From NCBI GenBank assembly GCA_016720925.1, contig JADKJR010000001.1:434001-498000 (forward strand): DNA of 64,000 nt, in the 5' to 3' direction. Position numbers and translations under genes: made by a program. The notes beneath the pieces are model-generated. The model was not told where the DNA came from and did not search any database. It worked only from the letters and a program-made list of their open reading frames with translations. This stretch comes from Betaproteobacteria bacterium (GTDB lineage: Bacteria; Pseudomonadota; Gammaproteobacteria; Burkholderiales; Usitatibacteraceae). Positions 53,946 to 63,728 of the stretch are shown here, one piece after another; the first letter of the stretch is position 1, and each line of letters starts with the position of its first letter.

Positions 53946-55338
53946 TCATACCATCCGCAGCTCAAAGCAAACGCTATTAATGTCGGATCGGACATAAATC
54001 TCGCCGCCGTGGGCACGGATGATGGAGCGAGAAATAGCCAAACCCAATCCAGCCCCTTCGCCGCTGCGGTGCCGCGACGGGTCGGCACGGTAAAAGCGAT
54101 CAAATATCCGCGATAGATGTTCCTGAGGATCGGCTCGCCAGTATTTTCGATCGCCAGCGTAGTGCCTTCTCCGGTCATCTCGATACCGACACGAATGCTG
54201 CCGTCCACAGGGGTGTGGCGGATCGCGTTGGATAACAGGTTGGCTAGCGCCCGGCGCAGCATCAGCTTGTCACCGGATACCTGTCCGGTACCGGTTACCG
54301 AGAGGTGCAACGCCTTTTCCTCAGCCAGCGCATCGAAAAATCGAACAGTTCGCGCACCTCCTTCGACAGGTCAACAGGTTCACGATTGGGCACAATCAAT
54401 CCGTTGTCGGCTTCTGCAAGGAACAGCATGTCGCCAATCATGCGCGCGAGGCGTTCGAATTCCTCAGTATTGGACGCCAGCACCTCACGGTATTCGTCGG
54501 GACTACGCGCCCGGGTCAGCGCCACCTGGGTTTCCGTCATCAGATTGCTGATTGGCGTGCGGAGTTCGTGAGCCAGATCGGAGGAAAAATCCTTCAGCCT
54601 TTGAAAGGAATCCTCGAGGCGGGCGAGCATGTCATTCAAGGCTTCCGCGAGTTCTTCCAGCTCGACGGGAACCGAATCGACCGCCAGGCGGTAGTCGAGC
54701 CGGCTTGCCGTGACGCCAGCCGCTCCCTCGCGAATGGCCTGCAAGGGCGCCAGCCCGCGCCTTACCGCAGCCCAACCGAGGAGCCCGGCCAAGACGGCAG
54801 CAACGGCCACGAACAACCAAAGTGTCCGCTGGAACGAGGCCATGAAGTGTTCATGGTGCGTGATGTCGATCGCCACCGCGACAAGCACCGGCGGCCAGCC
54901 GGCGATACCTGTCGGCAACAAGGCGGCAATGCCGCGCCGTGGTTGCGCGCTAGGCAGCCCATCCTGTTTCCAGACTTGCGGCTGCGGCGGACTCTTGATG
55001 GTGTCGCGCGCCAGCAAGGTGGGCGGAAAGCTGGTGCCGGTGGTAACGAACAGTGTCTGTTCGCCGGGGCCACGCACCAGCATGGCGAGGCCATGGTGAC
55101 CGACCAATGAATCGTCAAGTTGCGCCACGAGTGCACTGAGATCAGCGGGCGTCTGCACTTTCTCCAGCAGGTTTCCGGCCAGATGCAGCTTGCCGGTCAT
55201 CTGTTCCATGTCCTGTTCGACAAAGTGTTGCTCAACCGCATTGCCAATAAAAAGCCCCAGCATCAGCAACACCGCCGTCGAGATGGCCGCAAACAGTAGC
55301 GTCAGCCGGGACGTAATCGACTTGCGGCCGCGCCTCAT
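53946..55338 (-). CDS. Heavy-metal sensor histidine kinase, CusS-like (two frameshifts)
   Basis: Inner-membrane kinase: TM1 LTLLFAAISTAVLLMLGLFI, periplasmic sensor of about 150 residues, TM2 LWLFVAVAAVLAGLLGWAAV, HAMP, H-box SSDLAHELRTPISN, N-box ALANLLSNAIRHTP, G-boxes ENTGEPI and GAGLGLAISRSIIRAHGG. One T missing in the run at 54336-54340 and one base missing near 54126-54131; bridging yields LFDFFDALAEEKALHLSV and EPIPQEHLSRIFDRFYRADP, ending FELRMV at 53946. About 463 residues. ATG overlaps the regulator stop by four bases. Copper/silver or zinc sensing expected from the neighbouring pump. Confidence 0.88.
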
Positions 55339-56015
55339 TCAGGGTCATCCTCCAGCACGTAACCCATGCCGCGCACGGTGCGGATGAGCTTGAGTTCGAA
55401 ACCGTCGTCCATTTTGGCGCGTAGCCTGCGTACCGCCACTTCAATGACATTGGTATCGCTGTCGAAGTTCATGTCCCAAATCTGCGAGGCAATCAGCGAG
55501 CGCGGCAGCACTTCGCCACGGCGTCGAAGCAGCAGCTCCAGTAGCGCGAATTCCTTGGCCGTGAGGTCGATGCGCTGGCCACCGCGCGTTACCCGGCGGC
55601 GCAGCAGATCGAGTTCCAGATCCGCCACGCGTATCTGCTCTGCCTCCCTGAGGCGACTGGTGCGGCGCAGTAGCGTGCGCACCCGGGCAAGCAGTTCGGC
55701 GAAGGCGAAGGGTTTCACCAGATAATCGTCGGCGCCAAGTTCGAGGCCCTTCACTCGGTCGTCAACCTGATTGCGCGCGGTAAGAAACAAGACCGGCAAT
55801 TCGCGCCTGGTGCGGCGTATTCCAGCGAGAACCTGCCAGCCATCCAATTTCGGCAGCATCACATCGAGGATCGCCAGGTCGTAATCCCCAGTCTCGCCCA
55901 GATGCAGCCCGTCCACGCCGTCGCGCGCCAGATCGACGACAAAACCAGCCTCGACCAGACCCTTCTTGAGGTAGTCACCGGTTTTCGGTTCGTCTTCGAC
56001 AACCAGAATCTTCAT
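55335..56015 (-). CDS. Heavy-metal response regulator, CusR/CopR-like (OmpR family)
   Basis: 226 residues, intact. Receiver domain: MKILVVEDEPKTGDYLKKGL, phospho-Asp in LAILDVMLPKLDGW, Thr/Lys switch (LFLTARN, DDYLVKPFAFAEL). OmpR winged helix: TAKEFALLELLLRRRGEVLP and DTNVIEVAVRRLRAKMDD, ending IRTVRGMGYVLED. Transcribed away from the efflux operon, whose promoter it presumably controls from the shared 56016-56174 region. Confidence 0.94.
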   Translation of the reverse strand: MKILVVEDEPKTGDYLKKGLVEAGFVVDLARDGVDGLHLGETGDYDLAILDVMLPKLDGWQVLAGIRRTRRELPVLFLTARNQVDDRVKGLELGADDYLVKPFAFAELLARVRTLLRRTSRLREAEQIRVADLELDLLRRRVTRGGQRIDLTAKEFALLELLLRRRGEVLPRSLIASQIWDMNFDSDTNVIEVAVRRLRAKMDDGFELKLIRTVRGMGYVLEDDPE

Positions 56016-56174
56016 CGCGCCTTTCTTTCATTTTTCTTTCATGACGATGCGGCGATTGTGCGCTTCCAGAATCAATGCACGTCAATGATTACAGAAATGT
56101 AATCCCGGCGTCAGCTTGCGTAAGGGAAACTGTTTGCAGAATGCTCACTACGCGTCGTTGAAGGAAAGTCTGCC

Positions 56175-56321
56175 ATGAAACCAATACGTATTACCCTAGT
56201 ACCCGTCCTCGTCATAGCGACGCCGTTTGCCCAAGGCGCTCACCGTGCGGAGTTCTTCAAGAGCGTCACTTGTGGTGGTTGCGGCGCCGGAGGCGGCGTA
56301 TTTGCCAGCCACTTGATATGA
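56175..56321 (+). pseudogene. Truncated DUF411 copper-site peptide
   Basis: 48-codon frame: signal peptide ITLVPVLVIATPFAQG then EFFKSVTCGGCGAGGG and a quick stop. It matches only the start of DUF411 proteins (x-F-K-S/x-x-T-C-G-C-C-x-x-W), with the third motif residue Gly instead of Cys. Another frame continues AAYLPA, so a shift plus loss of the remaining domain is likely. DUF411 genes usually sit in copper-resistance clusters. Its TGA overlaps the next ATG. Confidence 0.5.
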
Positions 56322-57573
56322 GCATGATATTTACCCTTCGGAAGCCGCAGTTCGCCAGTTGCGTTGCCGGACTGGCGCTAAGCTTTTCAGGGCTGGCAGC
56401 CGATACTCCGCCTGCGTCGTCCGGCTTGGCGTATGCATTGGAGCAAGCGTGGCGTCTGTACCCGCAGGCAGCGGGCCTGGATGCCCGTGAGATCGAGGCT
56501 ATCGCAGCCCGCGAGGCCGCCGCCAGCCTGACGCCAGAGTCGGGTTCGGTCAGCATCGGCAATCTCAACGACCGCATCAATCGGAATCTGGGACGGCAGG
56601 AATGGGAGATCGAGCTGGCGACGCCGCTCTGGCTGCCGGGACAGAAGGTCGCGCGTGAGGCCGAGGCGGCAAGCCGCATCGACGAGGTTGTCGCAAAGCG
56701 TGCTGCACTGCGCTGGGAACTGGCGGGCGAGGTGCGCGATGCGTGGTGGGCGCTGGCTACGGCGCGTAATGTCAGGGTCTGGCAGCCTGCCGCCTCGAAA
56801 CCGCGCACGCGCTGGAAGCCGACGTGCGGCATCGCTACCAAGTGGGTGAGTTGTCACGCATCGACGCCAACCTTGCGCAGTCCGAAGTACATGTTGCCGA
56901 AGCGGAGTTGATCGAATCCGAGGCGTCCCTGCTTCAGGCGGAGCAGGCCATGCAAACGTTGACCGGCGCGGCTGCGCCGATGGATATGGACACAGAAACG
57001 CCAGCGACGCGGTCTAGTCCGGGTGGAAATTCGTCTGCGTTCGAGTCCCACCCGCAACTCTTGGCTGCCGCCGCTGCCTCGCGCGGCGCCCGCGCCAAGG
57101 CGAAGATTGCCAGCGAATCGCGCCGTGCCGCGCCGGAATTGGCGTTGCGGGTCGTGCGCGAACGCGGTGACTTTGCGGAACCCTATGCCAACAGTGTCGG
57201 CATCAGGCTGAAGATTCCATTTTCTTCGGCACCACGGGTACGCCGCGAATCCTCGGCGGCTGAGGCCGAAGTCGCCCAGGCGGACGCCGAAATGCGGCGC
57301 ATCATGATCCGCGTCCAACTCGATGCGGAGCGGGCGCAACGCGCATCGCATGCAACGGAGCGGCAGTTCGCCATGGCGCAGGAGCGCCGTACTCTCTCCG
57401 CGGAAAATCTGCGCCTGATCGAAAAGGCCTTTTCACTCGGCGAATCCGATCTGGCGACACTGCTGCGCATCCGCGCCGCCGCCTTCGACGCCGAAGCCTT
57501 GCTTGGCCGCCAGCGCGTCGCTCGCGCGGTGGCGGTATCGCGCCTGAATCAATCCTTGGGAGTATTGCCGTGA
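56318..57573 (+). CDS. Outer membrane factor of metal RND efflux, CzcC/CusC family (one frameshift)
   Basis: TolC-family channel of the tripartite pump. Signal peptide region FASCVAGLALSFSGLAA, then YALEQAWRLYPQAAGLDARE and the paired helical/beta repeats (WEIELATPLWLPGQKVAREA ... VRLKIPFSS-type second strand SVGIRLKIPFSSAPRVRRES). A base is missing near 56778: the first frame fails after TARNVR and the next reads LAACRLETAHALEADVRHRY on to 57573. Reconstructed about 418 residues, CzcC length. ATG 56318 or 56324. Stop overlaps the next ATG. Confidence 0.85.
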
Positions 57574-58088
57574 GACATGTCGTTGCAATCGCGTTGTTTG
57601 TTTTGGCATTACCCGCCATGGGTCACGAAGGGGAGGATCATGGCGCGCCGCCGCCGGCAGTCAGTCTGCACGTGGCGCCGCGTGCAAGCGCCGCGACCGA
57701 GGAATTCGAGATAGTGGTTGTGCTCGAAGACAAGAAGCTGGTGGTGTATGTCGACCGTTTCGCCAGCAACGAACCGGTCACGAACGCCAAGGTGGAGGTC
57801 GAGGGTGCGGGACTGAAGGGCATCGCCCGTGATGCAGCACCCGGCACGTATGTCATGGATATCGCCGCAGCGATTCCACCGGCCAGGCATCCATTGACGA
57901 TTGGCATTGAGGTGGGCGACACCACGGATCTACTTACGGCAGTACTGGATATTCCGCCGCCAACGGCGGGCGTCGAGCCTGTCGACCGTTGGAGGCAACG
58001 GGTCGTCTGGATTGTCGCTGCCCTGCTCTTGCTTGCCGGTGGTGGGTGGTTTGTTGCAGGGCGTCGCAAAAACGCCAGGAGAATCTGA
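57570..58088 (+). CDS. Periplasmic membrane-anchored accessory protein of the metal pump
   Basis: 172 residues. Signal peptide VVAIALFVLALPAMG followed by histidine-rich HEGEDHG, a beta-sandwich-like domain (FEIVVVLEDKKLVVYVDRFA ... GTYVMDIAAAIPPARHPLTI) and a C-terminal anchor VVWIVAALLLLAGGGWFVAG with basic tail. Such genes often lie between C and B components of czc-type clusters; the His-rich start suggests metal handling. Function not established. Confidence 0.75.
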   Translation: MRHVVAIALFVLALPAMGHEGEDHGAPPPAVSLHVAPRASAATEEFEIVVVLEDKKLVVYVDRFASNEPVTNAKVEVEGAGLKGIARDAAPGTYVMDIAAAIPPARHPLTIGIEVGDTTDLLTAVLDIPPPTAGVEPVDRWRQRVVWIVAALLLLAGGGWFVAGRRKNARRI

Positions 58089-58090
58089 CC

Positions 58091-59241
58091 ATGCACAAGA
58101 TCAACGCATGTTCAATCGTGGTCGTAACAATGTTGGCGGTCGCCGTGGGCAACGCCTTCGCCCACGGCGACGAAGACCACAGCCAGGACAAGAATAAAAC
58201 CACTGCCGTCGCGCCAGCGAGTGCAACGGGCTCAATGAGTAACTTCGCCTCTCCGCAGCGGCTGAACGACGGCAGCCTGTTTGTTCCCAAGATCTTGCAG
58301 CGTCAGATCGGGGTTCGCACTCAGCCAATCCGTATTGCCGAACTCACCGCAACGATCGAACTCAACGGCAAAGTAATCCCGGATCCCGAGACGAGCGGTC
58401 GGGTTCAGGCGACGTTTGCCGGCATCGTTGTGCCCGGTCCTAAAGGCATGCCGGTACAAGGACGAAAGGTCGCCAAAGGCGAGGTACTCGCCTATCTGCG
58501 CCGGTCAGCGGAGCCATCGAACGTGGCAATCAGAAATCGCAACTGGCCGAACTGGAGGCCCAGTTAGCTATTGCCGACGGGCGCGTGAAGCGTTTCGAAC
58601 AGCTTGAAGGTGCCGTGCCGCAAAAAGAAATCGATGCGGCGCGCATCGAGCGCGGGGCGTTGCAGCGGCGCCGTGCCTTTGTCAGCGCCAGCATTGATAC
58701 CGCCGAACCATTGCTGGCGCCAGCAGGGGGCGTGATTAGCGCATCGCACCATCTGGTCGCCGGTCAGGTAGTGGACGCCAAGGAAATTCTGTTCGAGATC
58801 GTCGACCCAACCCGCCTTGCAGTCGAGGCGCTGGCCTACGATGCAAGCATAGTCTCGACACTGAGTTCTGCCAGCGCGCTGGCAGAGCAAACCGCGCTGG
58901 AACTCAAGTTTGTTGGCGGCGGCCGGCAGCTGCGTGAGCAGGCACTACCGTTGCTGTTCCGTATCACGACGAACAATGCTCCGGTGGCGGTAGGTCAGCC
59001 AGTCAAGGTGATCGTACGTACAACGCAGGGGATCAAGGGTGCTGCCGTGCGGCGATCGGCGCTGACAAAAGTTGGTGCCGGCGAGACGGCGGTTTGGGTG
59101 CATACCCAAGCCGAACGCTTTGTCGCCCGCCGCGTCCGCTATCAGTCGCTAGACGCGACGAACGTCGTCATCGCCGACGGTCTGCATGAGGGCGACCGTG
59201 TGGTCGTCGAGGGCGTTGGCCTGTTGTCGCAGGTGAGATAA
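58091..59241 (+). CDS. RND efflux periplasmic adaptor, CzcB/CusB family (one frameshift)
   Basis: Membrane-fusion protein linking pump and outer membrane channel. Signal peptide IVVVTMLAVAVGNAFA, His/Asp-rich AHGDEDHSQDKN, barrel-sandwich part ATIELNGKVIPDPETSGRVQ and GIVVPGPKGMPVQGRKVAKG, then beta-barrel and membrane-proximal domains (PVKVIVRTTQGIKGAAVRRS ... GLHEGDRVVVEGVGLL). One C missing near 58499-58501: LAYLR passes into the frame PVSGAIERGNQKSQLAELEA. The hairpin between the half-motifs is short, CzcB-like. About 383 residues. Confidence 0.87.
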
Positions 59242-59322
59242 ATGGCCCCCCACGCTCGCAAACCCAGCTCGTTGCCCTCCGGGGGCGCACACCCTCTCGG
59301 GGCGGCCCAGCGGAGGAGTGAC
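59242..59322. repeat. GC-rich intergenic repeat between adaptor and pump genes
   Basis: Text starting ATGGCCCCCCACGCTCGC and containing CCTCCGGGGGCGCACACCC and TCGGGGCGGCCCAGCGG resembles a repeat common between genes of Burkholderiales. It is open in the frame of the pump gene, creating a false 27-residue extension; the real ATG at 59323 has GGAGGAG before it. Confidence 0.55.
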
Positions 59323-62300
59323 ATGTTCGATTTCATCATCCACACCAGCCTCAAGCAGCGGCTGATCGTCCTTGGCGTCTCGCTGCTGCTGATCATCTAC
59401 GGCGCGATCACGCTGCGGCAGATGCCGGTCGATGTTTTCCCCGATCTCAACAAGCCCACTGTGACGCTAATGACCGAAGCCGGTGGCATGGCGCCCGAGG
59501 AAGTCGAGCAACTGGTGACGTTCCCGATCGAATCGGGAATGAATGGCATGCCTGGCGTGACACGCGTGCGTTCGGTATCAGGCATCGGACTGTCGATTAT
59601 TTATGTCGAATTCGAGTGGGGATCGGACATTTACCGCAACCGGCAGCAGATTGCCGAACGCCTGAACCTGGTGCGCGAGCAGTTGCCCCCAGGTATCGTG
59701 CCGCAGCTTGGGCCGATCTCCTCGATCATGGGTGAGATTTTACTGATCGCCATCCCGGCCGATCCTGCCAAGGTCAGTCCGATGGCAGTCCGTGAATACG
59801 CCGACTGGGTGGTGCGACCGCGCCTCCTGACCATCCCCGGCGTCGCCCAAGTGACTCCCATCGGCGGCGAGGTTCGCCAATACCTCGTGGAGCTGCGCCC
59901 GGCCCAACTTCAGGTATTGGGCATCGAACGCGAGAAACTTGAGGCTGCGCTACGCGATTTCGGGGCTAATACCAGCGGCGGTTTTCTCGAAGCGCAAGGC
60001 CGCGAATACCTGATCCGCCAGATAGGCCGCAGCGCGCGCATCGAAGATTTGCAGAACTTGGTGGTGACCATAAAGAACGGGCAACCCATCCTGCTCAAGC
60101 AGCTCGCCGATGTGAAGGTGGCGCCAGCGATCAAACGTGGCGATGGCAGCTACAAGGGCAAGCCGGCCGTGATACTTTCAGTTCAAAAGCAGCCATCGGC
60201 CGACAGCGTGGCACTTACCCGTGCGGTAGAAAAAGCAATCGTCGAACTTGGCAAGAGTCTGCCCAAGGGGATTGAAACGCCGTCCTTTCTCTTCAAGCAG
60301 GCCGACTTCATCGAGCATTCGGTGAACAATGTCGAGGAGGCCCTGCGCGACGGCGCGATCCTGGTCGCGGTAATCCTGTTCCTGTTCCTGCTAAACATCC
60401 GCACTACCCTCATTTCACTGATGGCAATTCCGGTATCGCTGCTGGCCACGGCATTGGTGTTTCATTACTTCGGTCTGTCGATCAACACCATGACGCTGGG
60501 TGGACTGGCGATCGCCATTGGTGAGTTGGTGGACGATGCCGTGGTCGGCGTTGAAAACGTATTGCGGCGCCTGAAGCTGAACCGTGCGACATCCGCGCCG
60601 CGACCGGTGGCCGAGGTCATTGCCGCGGCCACCATGGAAGTGCGCTCAGCCATCGTGTACGCCACCTTGATCATCGTGCTGGTGTTCGTGCCGCTGTTCG
60701 CACTGCCCGGCATCGAGGGGCGGCTGTTTACGCCACTGGGCGTGGCGTATATTGTCTCCATCCTCGCCAGCATGGTTGTTTCGGTGACGCTGACACCGGT
60801 GATGGCCTATTACCTCTTGCCACGGATGAAGCAGCTGCATGCCGGCGACAGCCCGGTGGTAACTTGGCTCAAGCGCCGGGATGCTGAACTGCTGCATTGG
60901 TCCTTCGGTCATGCGCGCGCGCTACTGGTTGGCGCTCTCGCGCTGGTCGTGATCGTGGCGGCGAGCGTACCTTTCTTCCCGCGCTCCTTCCTGCCGCCCT
61001 TCAACGAGGGCACGCTGACGGTCAATGTGCTGCTCAACCCCGGCACTTCATTGGCCGAATCCAACCATATTGGCACGCTGGCCGAGCAACTGGTCGCACA
61101 GGTACCTGAGGTAACCCAAGTCGGTCGCCGCACCGGCCGCGCTGAACTCGACGAACATGCCGAGGGCGTGCACTACACCGAGATGGACGTGGACCTCAAA
61201 GCTTCCGCGCGCAACCGCGAAGAAATCATCGCCGATATCCGGCAACGCCGGCTACCCTTCCGGCGTCTTCCAACGTCAGCCAACCGATCTCTCACCGCCT
61301 TGATCACCTGCTTTCCGGCGTACGCGCCCAGATTGCACTGCAGGTCTATGGCGACGACCTCGATACGTTGCGCGGGCTGGCAGCCGATCTGCGCGATCGG
61401 TTGACGAAGATTCCCGGCATCACCGATTTGCAAATCGAGAAACAGGTGTTGATCCCGCAGGTAAAGATCCGTCTGGATTACGAGCGGGCGGCGCTCTACG
61501 GCGTGGCGCCGGGCACCGTCCTTCGCGGACTACAGCAGATGATCGAAGGTGAGCGCATCACCCAGCTCATCGAAGGAAACCGCCGCTTTGACCTGCTGGT
61601 ACGCCTGCCGGAGCGCGCGCGCGGGCCGCAGGCGCTGGCTGAACTGCTGATCGAAACGCCGTCCGGCCACGTCCCCCTGTCTAAAATCGCCAGCGTGGAA
61701 GAGAGTGACGGTCCCAATCAGGTCAGCCGCGAGAATTCACGCCGCCGTATCGTGCTCTCGGCCAATACGGACGGTCGCGATATGTCCAAGGTGATCGCCG
61801 ACATCCGCGCCGAGCTCGGCACAAGGGCCCTGCCGGAGGGGCTACTTCACTGCGCTGGAGGGGCAGTTCCAGGCGCAGGAGCAGGCGGCCAGGCTCATTA
61901 CTCTGCTGGCTGCCGTATCGCTGACCATGATCTTCATGGTGCTCTACAGCCGCTACCGTTCGGCGGCGCTGACTCTCATCATCATGGGCAATATTCCGCT
62001 GGCGTTGATCGGCAGCGTGATCGCACTGTGGATATCCGGGCAGCCCCTGTCGGTTGCCGCCCTGGTGGGCTTCATTACCCTGACCGGCATCGCCACCCGC
62101 AACGGCATCCTCAAGATCAGCCACTACATCAACCTTTGCGCCTTCGAGGGCGAGCAGTTCGGGAAGTCTATGATCGTGCGCGGCTCGTTGGAACGTCTTA
62201 CGCCGGTGCTGATGACCGCGCTGGTGGCGGCCTTCGCCCTGATGCCCTTACTGGTCTCGGCCGACGCGCCGGGCAAGGAGGTACTGCACCCGGTGGCCGT

Positions 62301-62427
62301 CGTGATCTTCGGCGGACTAATCAGTTCGACGTTGCTTGATACCCTGCTCACCCCGCTGATGTTCTGGCTGTGGGGCAAGCCGGCGTTGGAGCGTCTGCTT
62401 GCCGCTCATGAGAAAGACAGTTTTTAA
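59323..62427 (+). CDS. Heavy-metal RND efflux pump, CusA/CzcA family (two frameshifts)
   Basis: Inner-membrane proton/metal antiporter. Starts MFDFIIHTSLKQRLIVLGVS; TM1, porter domain (GMAPEEVEQLVTFPIESGMN), TM2-6 with the HME-RND signature LGGLAIAIGELVDDAVVGVE (DD in TM4), second porter domain, C-terminal TM block LTLIIMGNIPLALIGSVIAL and ALVGFITLTGIATRNGILKI. One T missing near 61250 (RQRLATLPASSNVSQPISHR after repair) and one extra G at 61838-61841 (PEGYFTALEGQFQAQEQAAR). Reconstructed 1034 residues. Cu/Ag versus Co/Zn/Cd specificity is not settled; DUF411 and CusS-like kinase favour Cu/Ag. Confidence 0.9.
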
Positions 62428-62457
62428 CCTTGTTCCAATAACCGAGGAAAGCGCACC

Positions 62458-62910
62458 ATGAATCACATTCAAACCATCATTCTTTCAGCTTGCACCAGCG
62501 CGCTTATGCTGGCCGGCCGAGTCAGTACACGCCCATGGCGACGAACACAGAAAGCGCCCAATGGCGGTCAGTTGCGCGAGGCCAGGATATATCGTTTCGA
62601 ACTGGTGATGGCGAAGGACGGCAACGAGGCAAGGGAAAGCCCGCTCGTCGTCTATGTGACCGACCGTGCCGGTGCTAAAGTATCGACCGCCGGCGCGAGC
62701 GCCGCAGCGACGATCCTCGCCGGCAAAACCAAGGTCTCCGCGACCCTGGTCCCCGACGGCGATAACCGCATGAAGGGTACAGCCAAGTACGCTTCATTGC
62801 CGGACCTGAAAGTTGTGCTGTCGATAACTTTGTCCGGCAAGGCGGCCGAGCAGGCACGCTTCACGCCGCTTGCCGCCTCGAAGGACGCGGGTACAGAGCA
62901 CAAGCACTGA
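62458..62910 (+). CDS. Periplasmic protein of the metal efflux cluster
   Basis: About 150 residues. Leader IQTIILSACTSALMLAG; then the frame is off for some 15 codons: another frame reads VHAHGDEH, and KAPNGGQLREA returns in the first frame, so two compensating indels (about 62517 and 62555) are likely. The rest is a beta-rich domain: YRFELVMAKDGNEARESPLV, VYVTDRAGAKVSTAGASAAA, and a His tail (AGTEHKH). The restored HAHGDEH and terminal HKH suggest metal binding. Homologues of this kind follow czc/cus-like pumps. Confidence 0.65.
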   Translation: MNHIQTIILSACTSALMLAGRVSTRPWRRTQKAPNGGQLREARIYRFELVMAKDGNEARESPLVVYVTDRAGAKVSTAGASAAATILAGKTKVSATLVPDGDNRMKGTAKYASLPDLKVVLSITLSGKAAEQARFTPLAASKDAGTEHKH

Positions 62911-63059
62911 GTTAAAGGTGATTGTGTAACCTTTTCGTTGAGTCCTTTGCGAGAGCGGAATCATGAAAGTTAAAAAGAAACATAACGGATTGGAAGTCAC
63001 CAAGAAGGCGCAACGAAAGCGATGCGCAAAGCAGATTTGCACAGTACAGCGAAGCGGCG

Positions 63060-63728
63060 ATGCAACAACCATCTGACTCGAAATACGTACCCGCGTTGGG
63101 TTTCAACTGGCTTACCCCGTATTACGATGCCGTGGTCGGCACCACCACGAGGGAGCGCCGTTTCAAGCGGGCTCTCATCAAGCAGGCGCGCATCGAGCCG
63201 GGTCAGCGGGTGCTGGATCTGGCGTCTGGAACCGGCACCTTGGCGATCTGGATCAAGCAACACCAACCATTGGCCGATGTCACAGGCGTTGATGGTGACC
63301 CAGCCATTCTTTCGCTTGCGTGTCGAAAGGCACGCAGGGCGGTCGTCTCGGTGCAGTTCGACCACGCTCTGTCCTACCACCTCCCATATCCGACGGCGCA
63401 CTTTGATCGAGCGGTTTCAAGCCTCTTCTTTCACCACCTGTCGTGGGAGGACAAAGTGCGCACCGCCCACGAGCTGTTTCGGGTTCTCAAGCCGGGTGCG
63501 GAGCTGCATGTGGCCGACTGGGGACGCGCCACCAACCCTTTGATGCGTGGGTTGTTTCTATTCATTCAACTTCTTGACGGTCTCGACAACACTCAGGACA
63601 ACGCGTCGGGCAAACTCGTCACACTCTTCAACCAAGCCGGGTTTGCCGACGTATCACAGCGGCAAACTTTCAGCACTGTCTACGGAACAATGGCGCTCTA
63701 TAGTGCAGTTAAGCCGGCCGGGGGGTGA
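63060..63728 (+). CDS. Class I SAM-dependent methyltransferase (UbiE-like)
   Basis: 222 residues, intact. Motif I VLDLASGTGTLAIW, motif II VTGVDGDPAILSLA, LPYPTAHFDRAVSSLFFHHL and RVLKPGAELHVADWGR as in ubiquinone/menaquinone-type methyltransferases. Substrate unknown; such genes do occur at the end of metal-resistance operons. A 37-codon basic frame at 62963 precedes it and is probably not a gene. Overlaps the converging gene at its 3' end by about 30 bases. Confidence 0.85.
   Translation: MQQPSDSKYVPALGFNWLTPYYDAVVGTTTRERRFKRALIKQARIEPGQRVLDLASGTGTLAIWIKQHQPLADVTGVDGDPAILSLACRKARRAVVSVQFDHALSYHLPYPTAHFDRAVSSLFFHHLSWEDKVRTAHELFRVLKPGAELHVADWGRATNPLMRGLFLFIQLLDGLDNTQDNASGKLVTLFNQAGFADVSQRQTFSTVYGTMALYSAVKPAGG

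Noticed and set aside
59242..59322. ATG at 59242 as start of the RND pump
   Set aside because: The 27 added residues come from a GC-rich intergenic repeat; ATG 59323 has a strong ribosome site and gives the standard N-terminus.
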